A program made the translations under genes and the position numbers. This document shows positions 54,420-62,749 of a DNA stretch of 64,000 bases, one piece after another. A model generated the notes under the pieces. That model was not told the origin of the DNA. It did no database searches and worked only from the letters and a program-made list of their open reading frames with translations. The stretch spans positions 186,001 through 250,000 of the forward strand of contig CAVTIX010000025.1 of the NCBI GenBank assembly GCA_963734725.1. The letters are read 5' to 3'. Numbering within the stretch: the stretch's first letter is position 1; every line of letters starts with the position of its first letter. Source of the stretch: DASXKD01 sp963734725. GTDB lineage: Bacteria > Actinomycetota > Actinomycetes > Streptosporangiales > Streptosporangiaceae.

Positions 54420-57400
54420 CAGTCAGCATCTCCCTGGTCGTCGTGCGCGGCGCCATCCCGGCTGTACGGGTCTGGTTCGTCCCACTGGCCGCGCCGGGAG
54501 GTGCGGGGCGGCAACGGTGGCAGCGGCGACAGCGCCGCGTCGTCGTCGGCTTGACCGCCGTGCGACTGCTCGCCCGGCGCGGCGCCCCCTGGCTGGGGGG
54601 TTCCGGACCTGGTCGCCCGCGCGTGGCTCGGCCGGCGGCCCCGGCGCCGCTCGCGGCTGGACGCGGGGCCGGGATCGCCCATGCCGCCATCCGGGTGGCC
54701 GCCAGACTCGCGGCCGCCGGCGTCGTAGCCGGCGGCCGGATAGCCGTCGCTGTCGTGACCGCCGCTGGGGTAGCTTCCGCTGGCCCGGCCACCGGCGTCG
54801 TAGCCGGCGGCCGGGTAGCCACCGCTCTCGTGGCTGCCGCCGGGGAATTCGCCGCTGCCCTGGCTGCCGCGCCGGGGGCTACCGGTGTCAGAACTTCCGA
54901 TATCGTAATTTCCGATGTCGTAACCGCCGCTCTGGTACCCGCCGGTGTCCTGGCCTTCGGCCGCGGCCGGCCCGCCGTCTCGCGCGCCGCGCCGGGAGGG
55001 CGGGACTGGATCTGGCTGTTCGCCCTGGCTGGGCGCCGCCTGCGGCGAGCCGCGGCCCCCCCGGCCGAACCGGCCGGTCGCGCCCAGGCTCCTCCGGGTA
55101 GGCAGGGAAAAACGCTCCCGTTCCTCGCGCTCGGCCTGCGTATCGCCGTCAGAGCCGGTTCCGGCGCCAGCGGCGGGGGTGGCGCGCCTGCCGGGGGCCC
55201 GGCGCTCGCCGGGATAGTCACCCGGCCCCGCGGCAGGACCGTGGTCCCGCCTGGCACGCCGTGGGCCGAAGCCACGGCCGCGTGGCGCGGGGTCCTGGCC
55301 CCGGCGAGGCATCTCCGCATCGTCGACCGGGCCGGCCCGGTCGTGGCCCGGGGGGTCGTAGTCCGGGCCGGCCGGGGCAGCCGCGGAGTCCTGGCGCGGC
55401 CGCCCAGAATCCGTGGCGGGAGCGGGCCCGGCCAGTGGGTCCGGCCCGGCGCGGTGGCTGTGCCGACCCTGGGCGCCGCCGTTCGGCGCCCGGGATGCGA
55501 TCGCTTCGCCCGTCAGATCAGGCGCCGCGGCCCGGCGGCGCCGGCCCGCGCGGACCGGCCGCGCCGGTCCCGTGGCGCCGGAGCGATCCGGGACGCCGGG
55601 ATAGGAATCGCTATCGGGATGCGGCCGGGCGCCGGAGGGCGCCGCATCGTCCGGCTGGGGCGCTTCCGCGTCGGCCGTCCCGCCCCGGCGCGGCCAGCCT
55701 CCCCGGACGCCCGCGGGCACGGCAGCGACGCGCTGGGCGAAGGACTGGGCGGGCACGGCGGGACGCGCCGCCTCGATGTCCGGCGTCTCGGTGTCCGGCG
55801 TCTCGGGCTCGGCCTGGCGGCGCCGAAGCAGGCGGCGGCGGGTCCCTTCCTTGGCGCCCCGCCCGCGGTCGGCGCGGCGGCGGCCTGGCGCGGCGAGCTT
55901 GTCGTCCTTGGCGGCGGCCGGTTCCTGTTCCCGCGCGGCTTCGGCAGCCGTCCGGGCACCGGGCAGGCCCATGCCGATGACCACGAGCACGGCGATGCCC
56001 GCCAGCCCGATCACGACCGTGCGGCCGATGTCACTGTGGCGCACCGACAGCGTGCCGCCGCCCGGCGGCAGCCGGAACCCCTGCGCCCAGCCGTTCACCG
56101 GGGCCGCGAGCGGGGTAAGCGAGTGGCCGTTCACGCTTGCGGACCAGCCGCCGGCCGGTTCGGCGAGCACGAGCGTGCCCCCGGCGGCCGGGACCCGCGC
56201 GCCGGTGACGCTGACCGGCCCCGAGGCAATGGGCACTACGCCGCCACCAGGCTCGGTCACGGTGACCCGGGCGGTGGTGTCTACCACCCGCCAAAGCTGG
56301 AACGAGGAGGTAACGCTCACCGGCCGCAGGCCGGGCACGCCGTTGAGCAACTCGGCCAGGTCCGGGTTGACCGGCGCGGGCAGCAGCACGTAGCCGATGC
56401 CGAACCCGGCGAGCGCGCGGCCCTGGTCCGCGACGGCACCGCCGGCGGGCGCGGTGAGGGTCGCCACGGTCTTGCCGAGCACACGCTGCGCCGCCGCGGG
56501 CAGGGCCAGTTCCGATACGCCGATCAGCGGGTCGGTGTCGCGGAGGACCAGGTAGGTCGCGCCGCCATGCGGCGCAGGCTCGAGCACCAGGGTCCGCAGC
56601 CGCTGCCCGGTCTGCGCGGAGACCGACACGAACTCCGGCAGCAGCGTCCCCACCGTCGGCCGTACCGGCCCGGTCACCCCGGAGGTCACCCAGTAAGCGG
56701 CGGCGAGCACGGGAGCCGTGCAGGCCAGGGCGCCGAGGGTGAGCACGGCAAGTCCGGCCGGGCGGCGCCACCGGCCCGCCCGCAGCAGGCCGGGCACCTG
56801 GTCGACCGCGGCCACCACGGCCAGCAGCAGGCCGGCCGCGGCGACGGCGAGCTCGGGCCCTGGCCAGGCGCGGACCGGGCCAGCCTGGCCGGCCCCGGTA
56901 ACGGCAACCCGGCTCACGGCTGCCGCGGCGATCAGCCCGATGACGCCCACCGCCCAGCCGGCCAGCACCAGGCCGCGGCGGCCGCTGACCATGACGGCCA
57001 CGGTTGCCGCGAGGACCAGGCCGCCGGTGACCCAGAACGGCGGCAGCCCCGGGCCGCCGGGGGAAAACAGCAGCAGGGAGCGCGCCGGGAGGTCGGCGGC
57101 GGCCAGGCCAGGCCGCGCCAGGCCGGCTTCGAGGAAGAGCCGGCCCGGGTGCGTGATGATGTCGAAGGACCAGGGCAGCAACAGCAGCAGCGGCACGGCC
57201 AGCACGATCAGCGCGTCCAGCGCCCGGGAGCGGCGGTACCGCAGCGCCACGCCCACCGCCATGACCACGGCTGCGATCAGCCAGAACAGCGGGACGAAAG
57301 CCGTCACGACCGCGATGAGCAGCCCGGCCGCCCAAGCGGCCCGCCGGGCCTGGCGGCGGGGCGCGGTGAAGACCCGCCCGGCGAGCACGGCGACCGGCGG

Positions 57401-59014
57401 CAGCAGCACGAGCAGCGCCGCGGTGCCCAGCCTGCCCGCCGCCACCGCGCCCATGCCCACCGGGAGCAGCGCGTACGCCAGCGCCCCGATCACCTGGGCC
57501 GGCACGTACGACGTCACCCGGCGGGAGGCGAGAAAAGCGCTGATGCCGGCGAGCGGCACGCATCCCAGCAGGATCACGTCCACCGCCAGCCACGGCTTTC
57601 CACCTAGCACGGTGGCCAGGGCGGCAAGCACTGCGACGTAAGGCGGGGCACTCGCGGTGGTGCCGATGCCGACCGGGTGGAACCCCTGGACGTACTCCTG
57701 CCACAGGGCGGAAGCGCCGCCCCAGGCCGGGACGAGCGCGCCGCCGCCGAGCGGGGTGGTGCCGAGCAGGGACCGCTCCGCGACCAGGGCAACAACGGTG
57801 AGGGTCAGGAACAGCAGCACGCCAGGGCTGGTGAGCAGCCGCTGGGCCAGGCCGGTGTCGACGAGCAGCGAGTCGTCGTCGGACGGGTCGTCGGTCGCGT
57901 GATGGCTGCCGACGGCTTCAGCGGGCAGCGTCTTGGACATGGTGCTGGTCGCGTACTCGGCCAGCATGCGAAACGACCTGCCGGGTGGCAGGTCGGCCGC
58001 CATCCGGCTGAACGCCTGCTGGCGGCCCCGGGCACGCAGCCGCCGCACGGACATCAGCCGCAGTGGGTGGAAGGCCACCGAGGTATAGGCGGCAAGTTCG
58101 TCCAGGGCGGCCGAGGGGCGCTTGGCCAGCAGGAAGAACATCGTCCGCAGGGACGACAGCACCAGGTTCCCCGCCAGCGCGGAGAGCATGGGGCGGCGCG
58201 GCAGGTTCCCGGCGAGCACCAGCAGCGCGTTGCGGCGGTCCTGGCGGCGGCGGCGCGGGGCGGCAGAGGCGTCGTCGCGCCGGTTCCGCGCCGTGGCCTC
58301 GATGTGGTAGACGACGGCGCTGGTGACGACGCGGACCCGGTACCCGGCGGCCTGGACCCGCCAGCAGAAGTCGGCGTCCTCACGGAACAGGCGCAGCCCT
58401 GCGTCGAATCCGCCGACCTCGTCCCACACGTCGCGGCGCACCAGCATCCCGGCGCTGCTCACGGCGACCACGTCGCGGTCGCCATCGTGCTGGCCCTGGT
58501 CAACCTCACGCGGCTCGATTCCGGTGATCCGCCGCCCGGCACGGTCGATGGTGGTGCCGACTTCGAGCAGGATGTCCCGGTCCGACCAGTCCCTGATCTT
58601 CGGGCCGAACACCGCCGCCTGGGGCGCCTCGTGCGCGCCAGCCAGCAGCCGCTGCAGCGCGTCCGGCGCCGGCTCGCTGTCGTCGTGCAGCAGCCAGACC
58701 CACTCGGTGCGGTCCTCACGGGACGTGCCCGACAGCGGGACGTGGGCGTTCGCGGACCGGTGGCGCAGTGCCTTGGCGACGGCGGCGCCGTACCCCGTGG
58801 TGCGGTCCATGCCGAACACGGCCGAGCGGCCGAAGGCCTGGGCGAGCATCGAGCCGCTGCGGTCCGTGCTGCCGGCGTCAACGGCCACCACCCGCTGGAC
58901 AGGCCTGGTCTGCTTCGTGAGGGCGTCCATGACACGCGGCAGCCACGCGGCGCCGTCGTGGGCGACAATCACCGCCGTAACAATGTCTGGGCTGTGCGTG
59001 CTGTCTGGTGACAC
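54416..59014 (-). CDS. Large GT2 glycosyltransferase with polytopic membrane region
   Basis: A 1532-residue protein. Residues 1-270 are a GT-A glycosyltransferase: VTAVIVAHDGAAWLPRVMDA, AVDAGSTDRSGSMLAQAFGR, WVWLLHDDSEPAPDALQRLL (DDS metal site), SSAGMLVRRDVWDEVGGFDA and LRLFREDADFCWRVQAAGY (ED base). From about residue 400 to 1015 there are some 12-14 membrane helices with long extracytoplasmic loops, for example LLPPVAVLAGRVFTAPRRQA and TVGTLLPEFVSVSAQTGQRL. The last 515 residues are Pro/Arg/Gly/Asp-rich with tandem YPAAGYDAGGR units (54700-54870). Relatives occur next to whiB/fbi genes in actinobacteria; the product is unknown. GTG at 59014. Overlaps DUF5719 by ATGA. Confidence 0.9.
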   Translation of the reverse strand: MSPDSTHSPDIVTAVIVAHDGAAWLPRVMDALTKQTRPVQRVVAVDAGSTDRSGSMLAQAFGRSAVFGMDRTTGYGAAVAKALRHRSANAHVPLSGTSREDRTEWVWLLHDDSEPAPDALQRLLAGAHEAPQAAVFGPKIRDWSDRDILLEVGTTIDRAGRRITGIEPREVDQGQHDGDRDVVAVSSAGMLVRRDVWDEVGGFDAGLRLFREDADFCWRVQAAGYRVRVVTSAVVYHIEATARNRRDDASAAPRRRRQDRRNALLVLAGNLPRRPMLSALAGNLVLSSLRTMFFLLAKRPSAALDELAAYTSVAFHPLRLMSVRRLRARGRQQAFSRMAADLPPGRSFRMLAEYATSTMSKTLPAEAVGSHHATDDPSDDDSLLVDTGLAQRLLTSPGVLLFLTLTVVALVAERSLLGTTPLGGGALVPAWGGASALWQEYVQGFHPVGIGTTASAPPYVAVLAALATVLGGKPWLAVDVILLGCVPLAGISAFLASRRVTSYVPAQVIGALAYALLPVGMGAVAAGRLGTAALLVLLPPVAVLAGRVFTAPRRQARRAAWAAGLLIAVVTAFVPLFWLIAAVVMAVGVALRYRRSRALDALIVLAVPLLLLLPWSFDIITHPGRLFLEAGLARPGLAAADLPARSLLLFSPGGPGLPPFWVTGGLVLAATVAVMVSGRRGLVLAGWAVGVIGLIAAAAVSRVAVTGAGQAGPVRAWPGPELAVAAAGLLLAVVAAVDQVPGLLRAGRWRRPAGLAVLTLGALACTAPVLAAAYWVTSGVTGPVRPTVGTLLPEFVSVSAQTGQRLRTLVLEPAPHGGATYLVLRDTDPLIGVSELALPAAAQRVLGKTVATLTAPAGGAVADQGRALAGFGIGYVLLPAPVNPDLAELLNGVPGLRPVSVTSSFQLWRVVDTTARVTVTEPGGGVVPIASGPVSVTGARVPAAGGTLVLAEPAGGWSASVNGHSLTPLAAPVNGWAQGFRLPPGGGTLSVRHSDIGRTVVIGLAGIAVLVVIGMGLPGARTAAEAAREQEPAAAKDDKLAAPGRRRADRGRGAKEGTRRRLLRRRQAEPETPDTETPDIEAARPAVPAQSFAQRVAAVPAGVRGGWPRRGGTADAEAPQPDDAAPSGARPHPDSDSYPGVPDRSGATGPARPVRAGRRRRAAAPDLTGEAIASRAPNGGAQGRHSHRAGPDPLAGPAPATDSGRPRQDSAAAPAGPDYDPPGHDRAGPVDDAEMPRRGQDPAPRGRGFGPRRARRDHGPAAGPGDYPGERRAPGRRATPAAGAGTGSDGDTQAEREERERFSLPTRRSLGATGRFGRGGRGSPQAAPSQGEQPDPVPPSRRGARDGGPAAAEGQDTGGYQSGGYDIGNYDIGSSDTGSPRRGSQGSGEFPGGSHESGGYPAAGYDAGGRASGSYPSGGHDSDGYPAAGYDAGGRESGGHPDGGMGDPGPASSRERRRGRRPSHARATRSGTPQPGGAAPGEQSHGGQADDDAALSPLPPLPPRTSRRGQWDEPDPYSRDGAAHDDQGDADW

Positions 59015-59322
59015 GTTCCCGCTAGCTGCTCGCAGTGGTTACCTGCCGAGGCATGCAGGGGCGCCCCCTGACGTCCCGGCGAGGCTGGGGCACGCGCTGA
59101 ACAATACGCGAACCGGGAGTAGCCGGGCGGGCAGACGATGGAAGATAGCCCGGGACTATACCGGGCGTCTTGCCTGCGGAAACTGGTTGACTGGCTGGTC
59201 AGGCGAGGGGACAGGGGTGCCGCTGACGCGGGCATCTGGCCCGGACGGTGCTGTGTCAGTTGGGGCTGGTGGGACTGGCCGGAGGGCGATGTGCCGACCC
59301 GCCGCGCCGACTGGCCCGGTGC
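59015..59322. other. Intergenic region between whiB and the glycosyltransferase gene
   Basis: About 308 bases between two minus-strand genes. It should hold the promoter of the glycosyltransferase-DUF5719 pair. The AT-richer stretch AACAATACGCGAACCGG (about 59100) is the only candidate element; no gene is apparent. Confidence 0.5.
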
Positions 59323-59535
59323 TCAGGCGCCGCGCTTGAGGCGGCGGCGCTCGCGCTCGGAGAGGCCGCCCCAGATGCCGAAGCGCTCGTCGTGTTCGAG
59401 CGCGTACTCAAGGCACTCGGTGCGCACCTCGCAGGAGCGGCACACCTTCTTGGCCTCCCGGGTGGAGCCACCCTTCTCCGGGAAGAACGCCTCCGGATCC
59501 GTCTGGGCACACAGCGCGCTGTCCTGCCAAGACAT
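59323..59535 (-). CDS. whiB: WhiB-family iron-sulfur transcription factor
   Basis: A Wbl protein that binds a 4Fe-4S cluster and acts with the principal sigma factor; by position beside fbiA it resembles WhiB of Streptomyces and WhiB2 of mycobacteria, which control septation. The four cluster Cys residues are in DSALCAQTDPEAF and KKVCRSCEVRTECLEYALEH, followed by the Wbl turn ERFGIWGGLSERERRRLKRG. From ATG 59535 the protein is 70 residues, shorter than the usual 85-90. Upstream, GTG 59597 with a strong GGGAGGTG site opens VTEVVPLGLDIFGIGEDDAG, which looks like the missing N-terminus but is one frame off; a G may be missing in the GGGG run at about 59537-59541. Confidence 0.93.
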   Translation of the reverse strand: MSWQDSALCAQTDPEAFFPEKGGSTREAKKVCRSCEVRTECLEYALEHDERFGIWGGLSERERRRLKRGA

Positions 59536-59597
59536 GCCCCGGCGTCGTCCTCGCCGATACCAAAGATGTCGAGCCCGAGTGGGACGACCTCAGTCAC

Positions 59598-59813
59598 GGC
59601 GCACCTCCCTTCGCTCCCGGGAACCCCGTTTCCTTGCGCCCCTTCCCGGGACGGACGCGAACTACACAAGTGAAATTACACGCGCGTGTCTTGCGTCCCG
59701 TCAAGCGGGATCCGTGATATTGGTTGCAGCTTGTCCCAGATAATTGAGAATTCCGGTCCAGAATCCCGGGGGCGGGCGGCCAGCGGGCGCGGCCGGTTGC
59801 CAGACTTGCGGCC
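59598..59813. promoter_or_regulatory. Divergent whiB / fbiA control region
   Basis: A 216-base intergenic region with unusual AT content for this genome (AAGTGAAATTACA, GATATTGG, AGATAATTGAGAATTCC). It contains a perfect 12-base palindrome ACACGCGCGTGT at 59678-59689, flanked by partial inverted repeats (ACGGACGCGAA and TTGCGTCCCGT), a likely regulator site. Both the whiB and fbiA promoters must lie here. Confidence 0.6.
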
Positions 59814-60764
59814 ATGCGCATCACCGTGCCCGCGGGCGGTGTCGGGGCCGCCCGCTTCCTGCGCGGGCTGAAAGCCGAGGCGCCCGACGCCCAGATCACC
59901 GTCATCGGCAACACCGGCGACGACATCACGCTGTTTGGCCTGCACGTGTCCCCCGACCTGGACACCGTCATGTACACCCTCGGCGGTGGCATCAACGAGG
60001 ATCAGGGCTGGGGCCGGGCCGGGGACACCTACCGCGTCCTGGACGAGCTGAAGGCCTACGGCGCGGGCCCGGACTGGTTCAGCCTGGGCGACACCGACAT
60101 CGCCACGCACCTGCACCGGACCAGCATGCTGGCGGCAGGGCTGCCGCTGTCAGCGGTCACGGCGGTGCTGTGCCAGCGGTGGCAGCCCGGCGTCCGGCTG
60201 CTGCCCATGTCCGATGACCGGGTCGAGACGCACGTCGTGCTGGCCAGCGACGAGGGTGAGCGCACAGTGCACTTCCAGGACTGGTGGGTGCGGATGGGCG
60301 CCCAGGCGCCCGCCACGGGCTTCGTGTTCGCCGGGGCGGCGGAGGCTGCCCCGGCGCCCGGGGTGCTTGACGCCATTGCCGAAGCCGACGTGATCCTGCT
60401 GCCCCCGTCCAATCCGGTGGTGAGCATCGGCACCATCCTGGCCGTGCCGGGCATCGCCGCAGCCATGCGCGCGAAGACCGTGGTGGGGGTATCCCCGATC
60501 ATCGGTGGCGCGCCGGTGCGCGGCATGGCCGACAAGTGCCTGGCCGCGCTCGGCGTGGCCGCGTCCGCGGTGGGGGTCGCGGCGCACTACGGGCCGGAGT
60601 TGCTCGACGGCTGGCTGGTCAACGAGCAGGACAAGGCCGCTGCGGACGCGCCGGAACTGACAGGCATCACCGTCCGCGCGCTCCCGCTCTACATGAGCAG
60701 CCCGGCGGCGACCGCGGCGATCGCCCGCGCCGCCCTCGACCTCGCCGGAGAAGTACGAAAATGA
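59814..60764 (+). CDS. fbiA: FbiA/CofD phospholactate-type transferase of F420 synthesis
   Basis: A 316-residue enzyme that joins Fo to the phospho-three-carbon unit (phosphoenolpyruvate-derived in actinobacteria) to make dehydro-F420-0 or F420-0. The signature begins at once: RITVPAGGVGAARFLRGLKA (nucleotide loop), TVIGNTGDDITLFGLHVSPD (Asp pair of the metal site), DTVMYTLGGGINEDQGWGRA, GDTYRVLDELKAYGAGPDWF, SLGDTDIATHLHRTSMLAAG and ILLPPSNPVVSIGTILAVPG. The C-terminus has VVGVSPIIGGAPVRGMADKC. No ribosome site is evident at ATG 59814, which may mean a short leader. fbiB follows 79 bases on. Confidence 0.96.
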   Translation: MRITVPAGGVGAARFLRGLKAEAPDAQITVIGNTGDDITLFGLHVSPDLDTVMYTLGGGINEDQGWGRAGDTYRVLDELKAYGAGPDWFSLGDTDIATHLHRTSMLAAGLPLSAVTAVLCQRWQPGVRLLPMSDDRVETHVVLASDEGERTVHFQDWWVRMGAQAPATGFVFAGAAEAAPAPGVLDAIAEADVILLPPSNPVVSIGTILAVPGIAAAMRAKTVVGVSPIIGGAPVRGMADKCLAALGVAASAVGVAAHYGPELLDGWLVNEQDKAAADAPELTGITVRALPLYMSSPAATAAIARAALDLAGEVRK

Positions 60765-60843
60765 ACTATCCGAGATCGGCCCTTGACGGGCCGCTGAGTG
60801 CGGCCGCCGACCGTGCGCGAGGCGCGCGAGGAAGGCAACGAGC

Positions 60844-62124
60844 ATGAGCCCCGTGACGGTTGTCCCGGTCGGAGGGCTGCCAGAGATCACGGCCGGCGCG
60901 GATCTGGCCGGGCTGATCGCCGAGGCTGCCACCGGCCTGGCCGACGGCGACATCGTGGTCGTCACCTCCAAGATCGTCAGCAAGGCGGAGGGCCGGGTCG
61001 TCCGGGCCAGCCGCGAGGACGCTATCGACGCGGAGACGATCCGCGTGGTGGCCCGCCGCGGGCAGACCCGGATCGCGGAGACCCGGCACGGGCTGGTCCT
61101 CGCGGCGGCCGGCGTGGACGCCTCCAACACCCCGCCGGGCACCGTGGTGCTGCTCCCCGAGGACCCCGACGGCTCGGCGCGCAGGCTGCGCAAGGGCCTC
61201 CAGGACCGCCTGGGCGTCCGCCTCGGGGTGCTGGTCACCGACACCCTGGGCCGCCCCTGGCGCACCGGGCAGACGGACGCTGCGATCGGCGCGGCGGGCA
61301 TGGCGCCGCTGATCGACTACCGCGGCACGGCGGACACATTCGGCACGGCCCTGGAGGTCACCGTCGCGGCGGTCGCCGACGAGATCGCGGGCGCGGCCGA
61401 CCTGGTCAAGGGGAAGGCGGCAGGAATCCCGGTCGCCGTGGTCCGCGGGCTCGCGGACCTGGTAACCGAGGCCGACGGGCCAGGCGCCCAAGCGCTGGTC
61501 CGGGCCGCGGCCGAGGACATGTTCCGGTTCGGCGCCGCCGACGTGCTCGCGGCACGCCGCACCGTGCGGGATTTCACCGCCGAACCGGTGGACCCGGCCG
61601 CGGTCACCCGCGCGATCGCGGCCGCGGTCACCGCGCCCGCGCCGCATCACTCCACGCCGTGGCGTTTCGTCGTGCTGGAGTCCGCGCAGGCGCGGGCCGC
61701 GCTGCTGGATGACATGCTCGCTGCCTGGATCGCCGACCTGCGCGGCGACGGGTTCACCGAGGAGCAGATCGCCCGCCGCGTGCGCCGCGGCGAGCCACTG
61801 CGGCGGGCGCCGCTGGTGATCGTGCCGTGCTTGCATGCCGAGGCCGCGCACCGGTATCCCGACGACCGGCGCAACGACGCCGAGCGGGAGATGTTCGTCG
61901 TCGCCATGGGTGCGGCCGTGCAGAACCTGCTCGTCGCCCTGGCGGTCGAAGGGCTCGGCTCGTGCTGGGTGTCCAGCACGATGTTCTGCCGCCCGGTGGT
62001 CACCAAGGCGCTCGGCCTGCTGGACGGCTGGGCGCCGATGGGCGCGGTGGGCGTCGGGCGCCCGGCCGCGCCCGCCCCAGACCGCCCGCCCCGGGACCCG
62101 GCCGCCTTCATGATCACCCGCTAG
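60844..62124 (+). CDS. fbiB: FbiB: F420 gamma-glutamyl ligase with FMN reductase domain
   Basis: A 426-residue bifunctional protein. Residues 1-235 are the CofE-like ligase that adds glutamates to F420-0 with GTP: DGDIVVVTSKIVSKAEGRVV, LGVLVTDTLGRPWRTGQTDA, AAIGAAGMAPLIDYRGTADT and EVTVAAVADEIAGAADLVKG. Residues 238-426 are a nitroreductase-like domain (VLAARRTVRDFTAEPVDPAA, APAPHHSTPWRFVVLESAQA, AVQNLLVALAVEGLGSCWVS, STMFCRPVVTKALGLLDGWA) which in mycobacteria reduces dehydro-F420-0 with FMNH2 and supports a long polyglutamate tail. ATG at 60844 has GGAAGG. It follows fbiA; a small damaged toxin-antitoxin pair separates it from convergent fbiC. Confidence 0.97.
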   Translation: MSPVTVVPVGGLPEITAGADLAGLIAEAATGLADGDIVVVTSKIVSKAEGRVVRASREDAIDAETIRVVARRGQTRIAETRHGLVLAAAGVDASNTPPGTVVLLPEDPDGSARRLRKGLQDRLGVRLGVLVTDTLGRPWRTGQTDAAIGAAGMAPLIDYRGTADTFGTALEVTVAAVADEIAGAADLVKGKAAGIPVAVVRGLADLVTEADGPGAQALVRAAAEDMFRFGAADVLAARRTVRDFTAEPVDPAAVTRAIAAAVTAPAPHHSTPWRFVVLESAQARAALLDDMLAAWIADLRGDGFTEEQIARRVRRGEPLRRAPLVIVPCLHAEAAHRYPDDRRNDAEREMFVVAMGAAVQNLLVALAVEGLGSCWVSSTMFCRPVVTKALGLLDGWAPMGAVGVGRPAAPAPDRPPRDPAAFMITR

Positions 62125-62201
62125 CCCTCGTAGCCCCAACCCACGGGCCAGCGATGGAGAAGGCACAGCCGCGATGTCGGAGGGATACCTAAGTCGAGGT
62201 C

Positions 62202-62428
62202 ATGTCACCACTACCACGGATCACTGGCCGGGAGGTGGTCCGGGCGCTCGGCAGACTGGGCTGGGTGGTTGTGGTTCAGAAAGGATCCACGCCCAGCTCA
62301 AGCGACCAGACGGGAGCGGTCGCGTGACGGTTCCCCTCCATGCCGGCGAGACGCTTGGTCCGGGCTTACTTCGCTCAATCATGAATCAGGCTGGTATCAC
62401 CGCCGATGAGCTCCGGGCCGTTCTCTGA
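62202..62428 (+). pseudogene. hicA: HicA toxin with a frame break at its catalytic His
   Basis: Two frames join into one HicA-type mRNA-interferase toxin of about 76 residues. The first frame, from ATG 62202, reads MSPLPRITGREVVRALGRLG and WVVVVQKGS. The second continues HAQLKRPDGSGRVTVPLHAG, ETLGPGLLRSIMNQAGIT and ends DELRAVL at 62428. Relatives have KGSH, where the His is catalytic; here one base is missing in GGATCCACGCC (between 62287 and 62288), so the first frame reads KGSTPSSSDQ and stops at about 62327. As written the toxin is not made. HicB follows 13 bases downstream and looks intact. Confidence 0.8.
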
Positions 62429-62441
62429 CAGGATAAGAGGG

Positions 62442-62666
62442 ATGAGCACCTACACAATCGTGGTTGAGCCCGACGAAGATGGCGGTTTCTTCGTCGTCGT
62501 CCCGGCGCTCCCAGGATGCTTCACCCGTGGCCGGACCATCGAGGAATGCCGGGAGCGTGCCGTCGAAGCGATCGAGGTGCACATCGCCGGCCTGCGAGCT
62601 GACGGAGAGCCAGTTCCTGAAGAGGTCGGAACACCTCAGTTGCTGGCCGTCACGGTCGCGGCCTGA
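62442..62666 (+). CDS. hicB: HicB-family antitoxin
   Basis: A 74-residue protein with the partial RNase H-like fold of HicB antitoxins: MSTYTIVVEPDEDGGFFVVV, PALPGCFTRGRTIEECRERA and VEAIEVHIAGLRADGEPVPE. There is no C-terminal helix-turn-helix or ribbon-helix-helix, so it is the short antitoxin type that neutralises HicA by covering it. ATG at 62442 has AAGAGGG upstream and lies in the hicA operon. The pair sits between fbiB and the convergent fbiC, an accessory insertion into an otherwise conserved F420 neighbourhood. Confidence 0.87.
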   Translation: MSTYTIVVEPDEDGGFFVVVPALPGCFTRGRTIEECRERAVEAIEVHIAGLRADGEPVPEEVGTPQLLAVTVAA

Positions 62667-62701
62667 TGTCGCCCCACTGGCAGCGCCGCACCGGAGTTGC
62701 C

Positions 62702-62718
62702 GCCCGGAGTCTCCGGGC
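62702..62718. terminator. Possible terminator between hicB and fbiC
   Basis: GCCCGGAG (62702-62709) and CTCCGGGC (62711-62718) are exact complements, a short GC-rich hairpin between convergent gene ends; the loop would open the top pairs. Confidence 0.45.
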
Positions 62719-62749
62719 TCAAACAAGTCGGCGATTCAGGGGCTGACGG

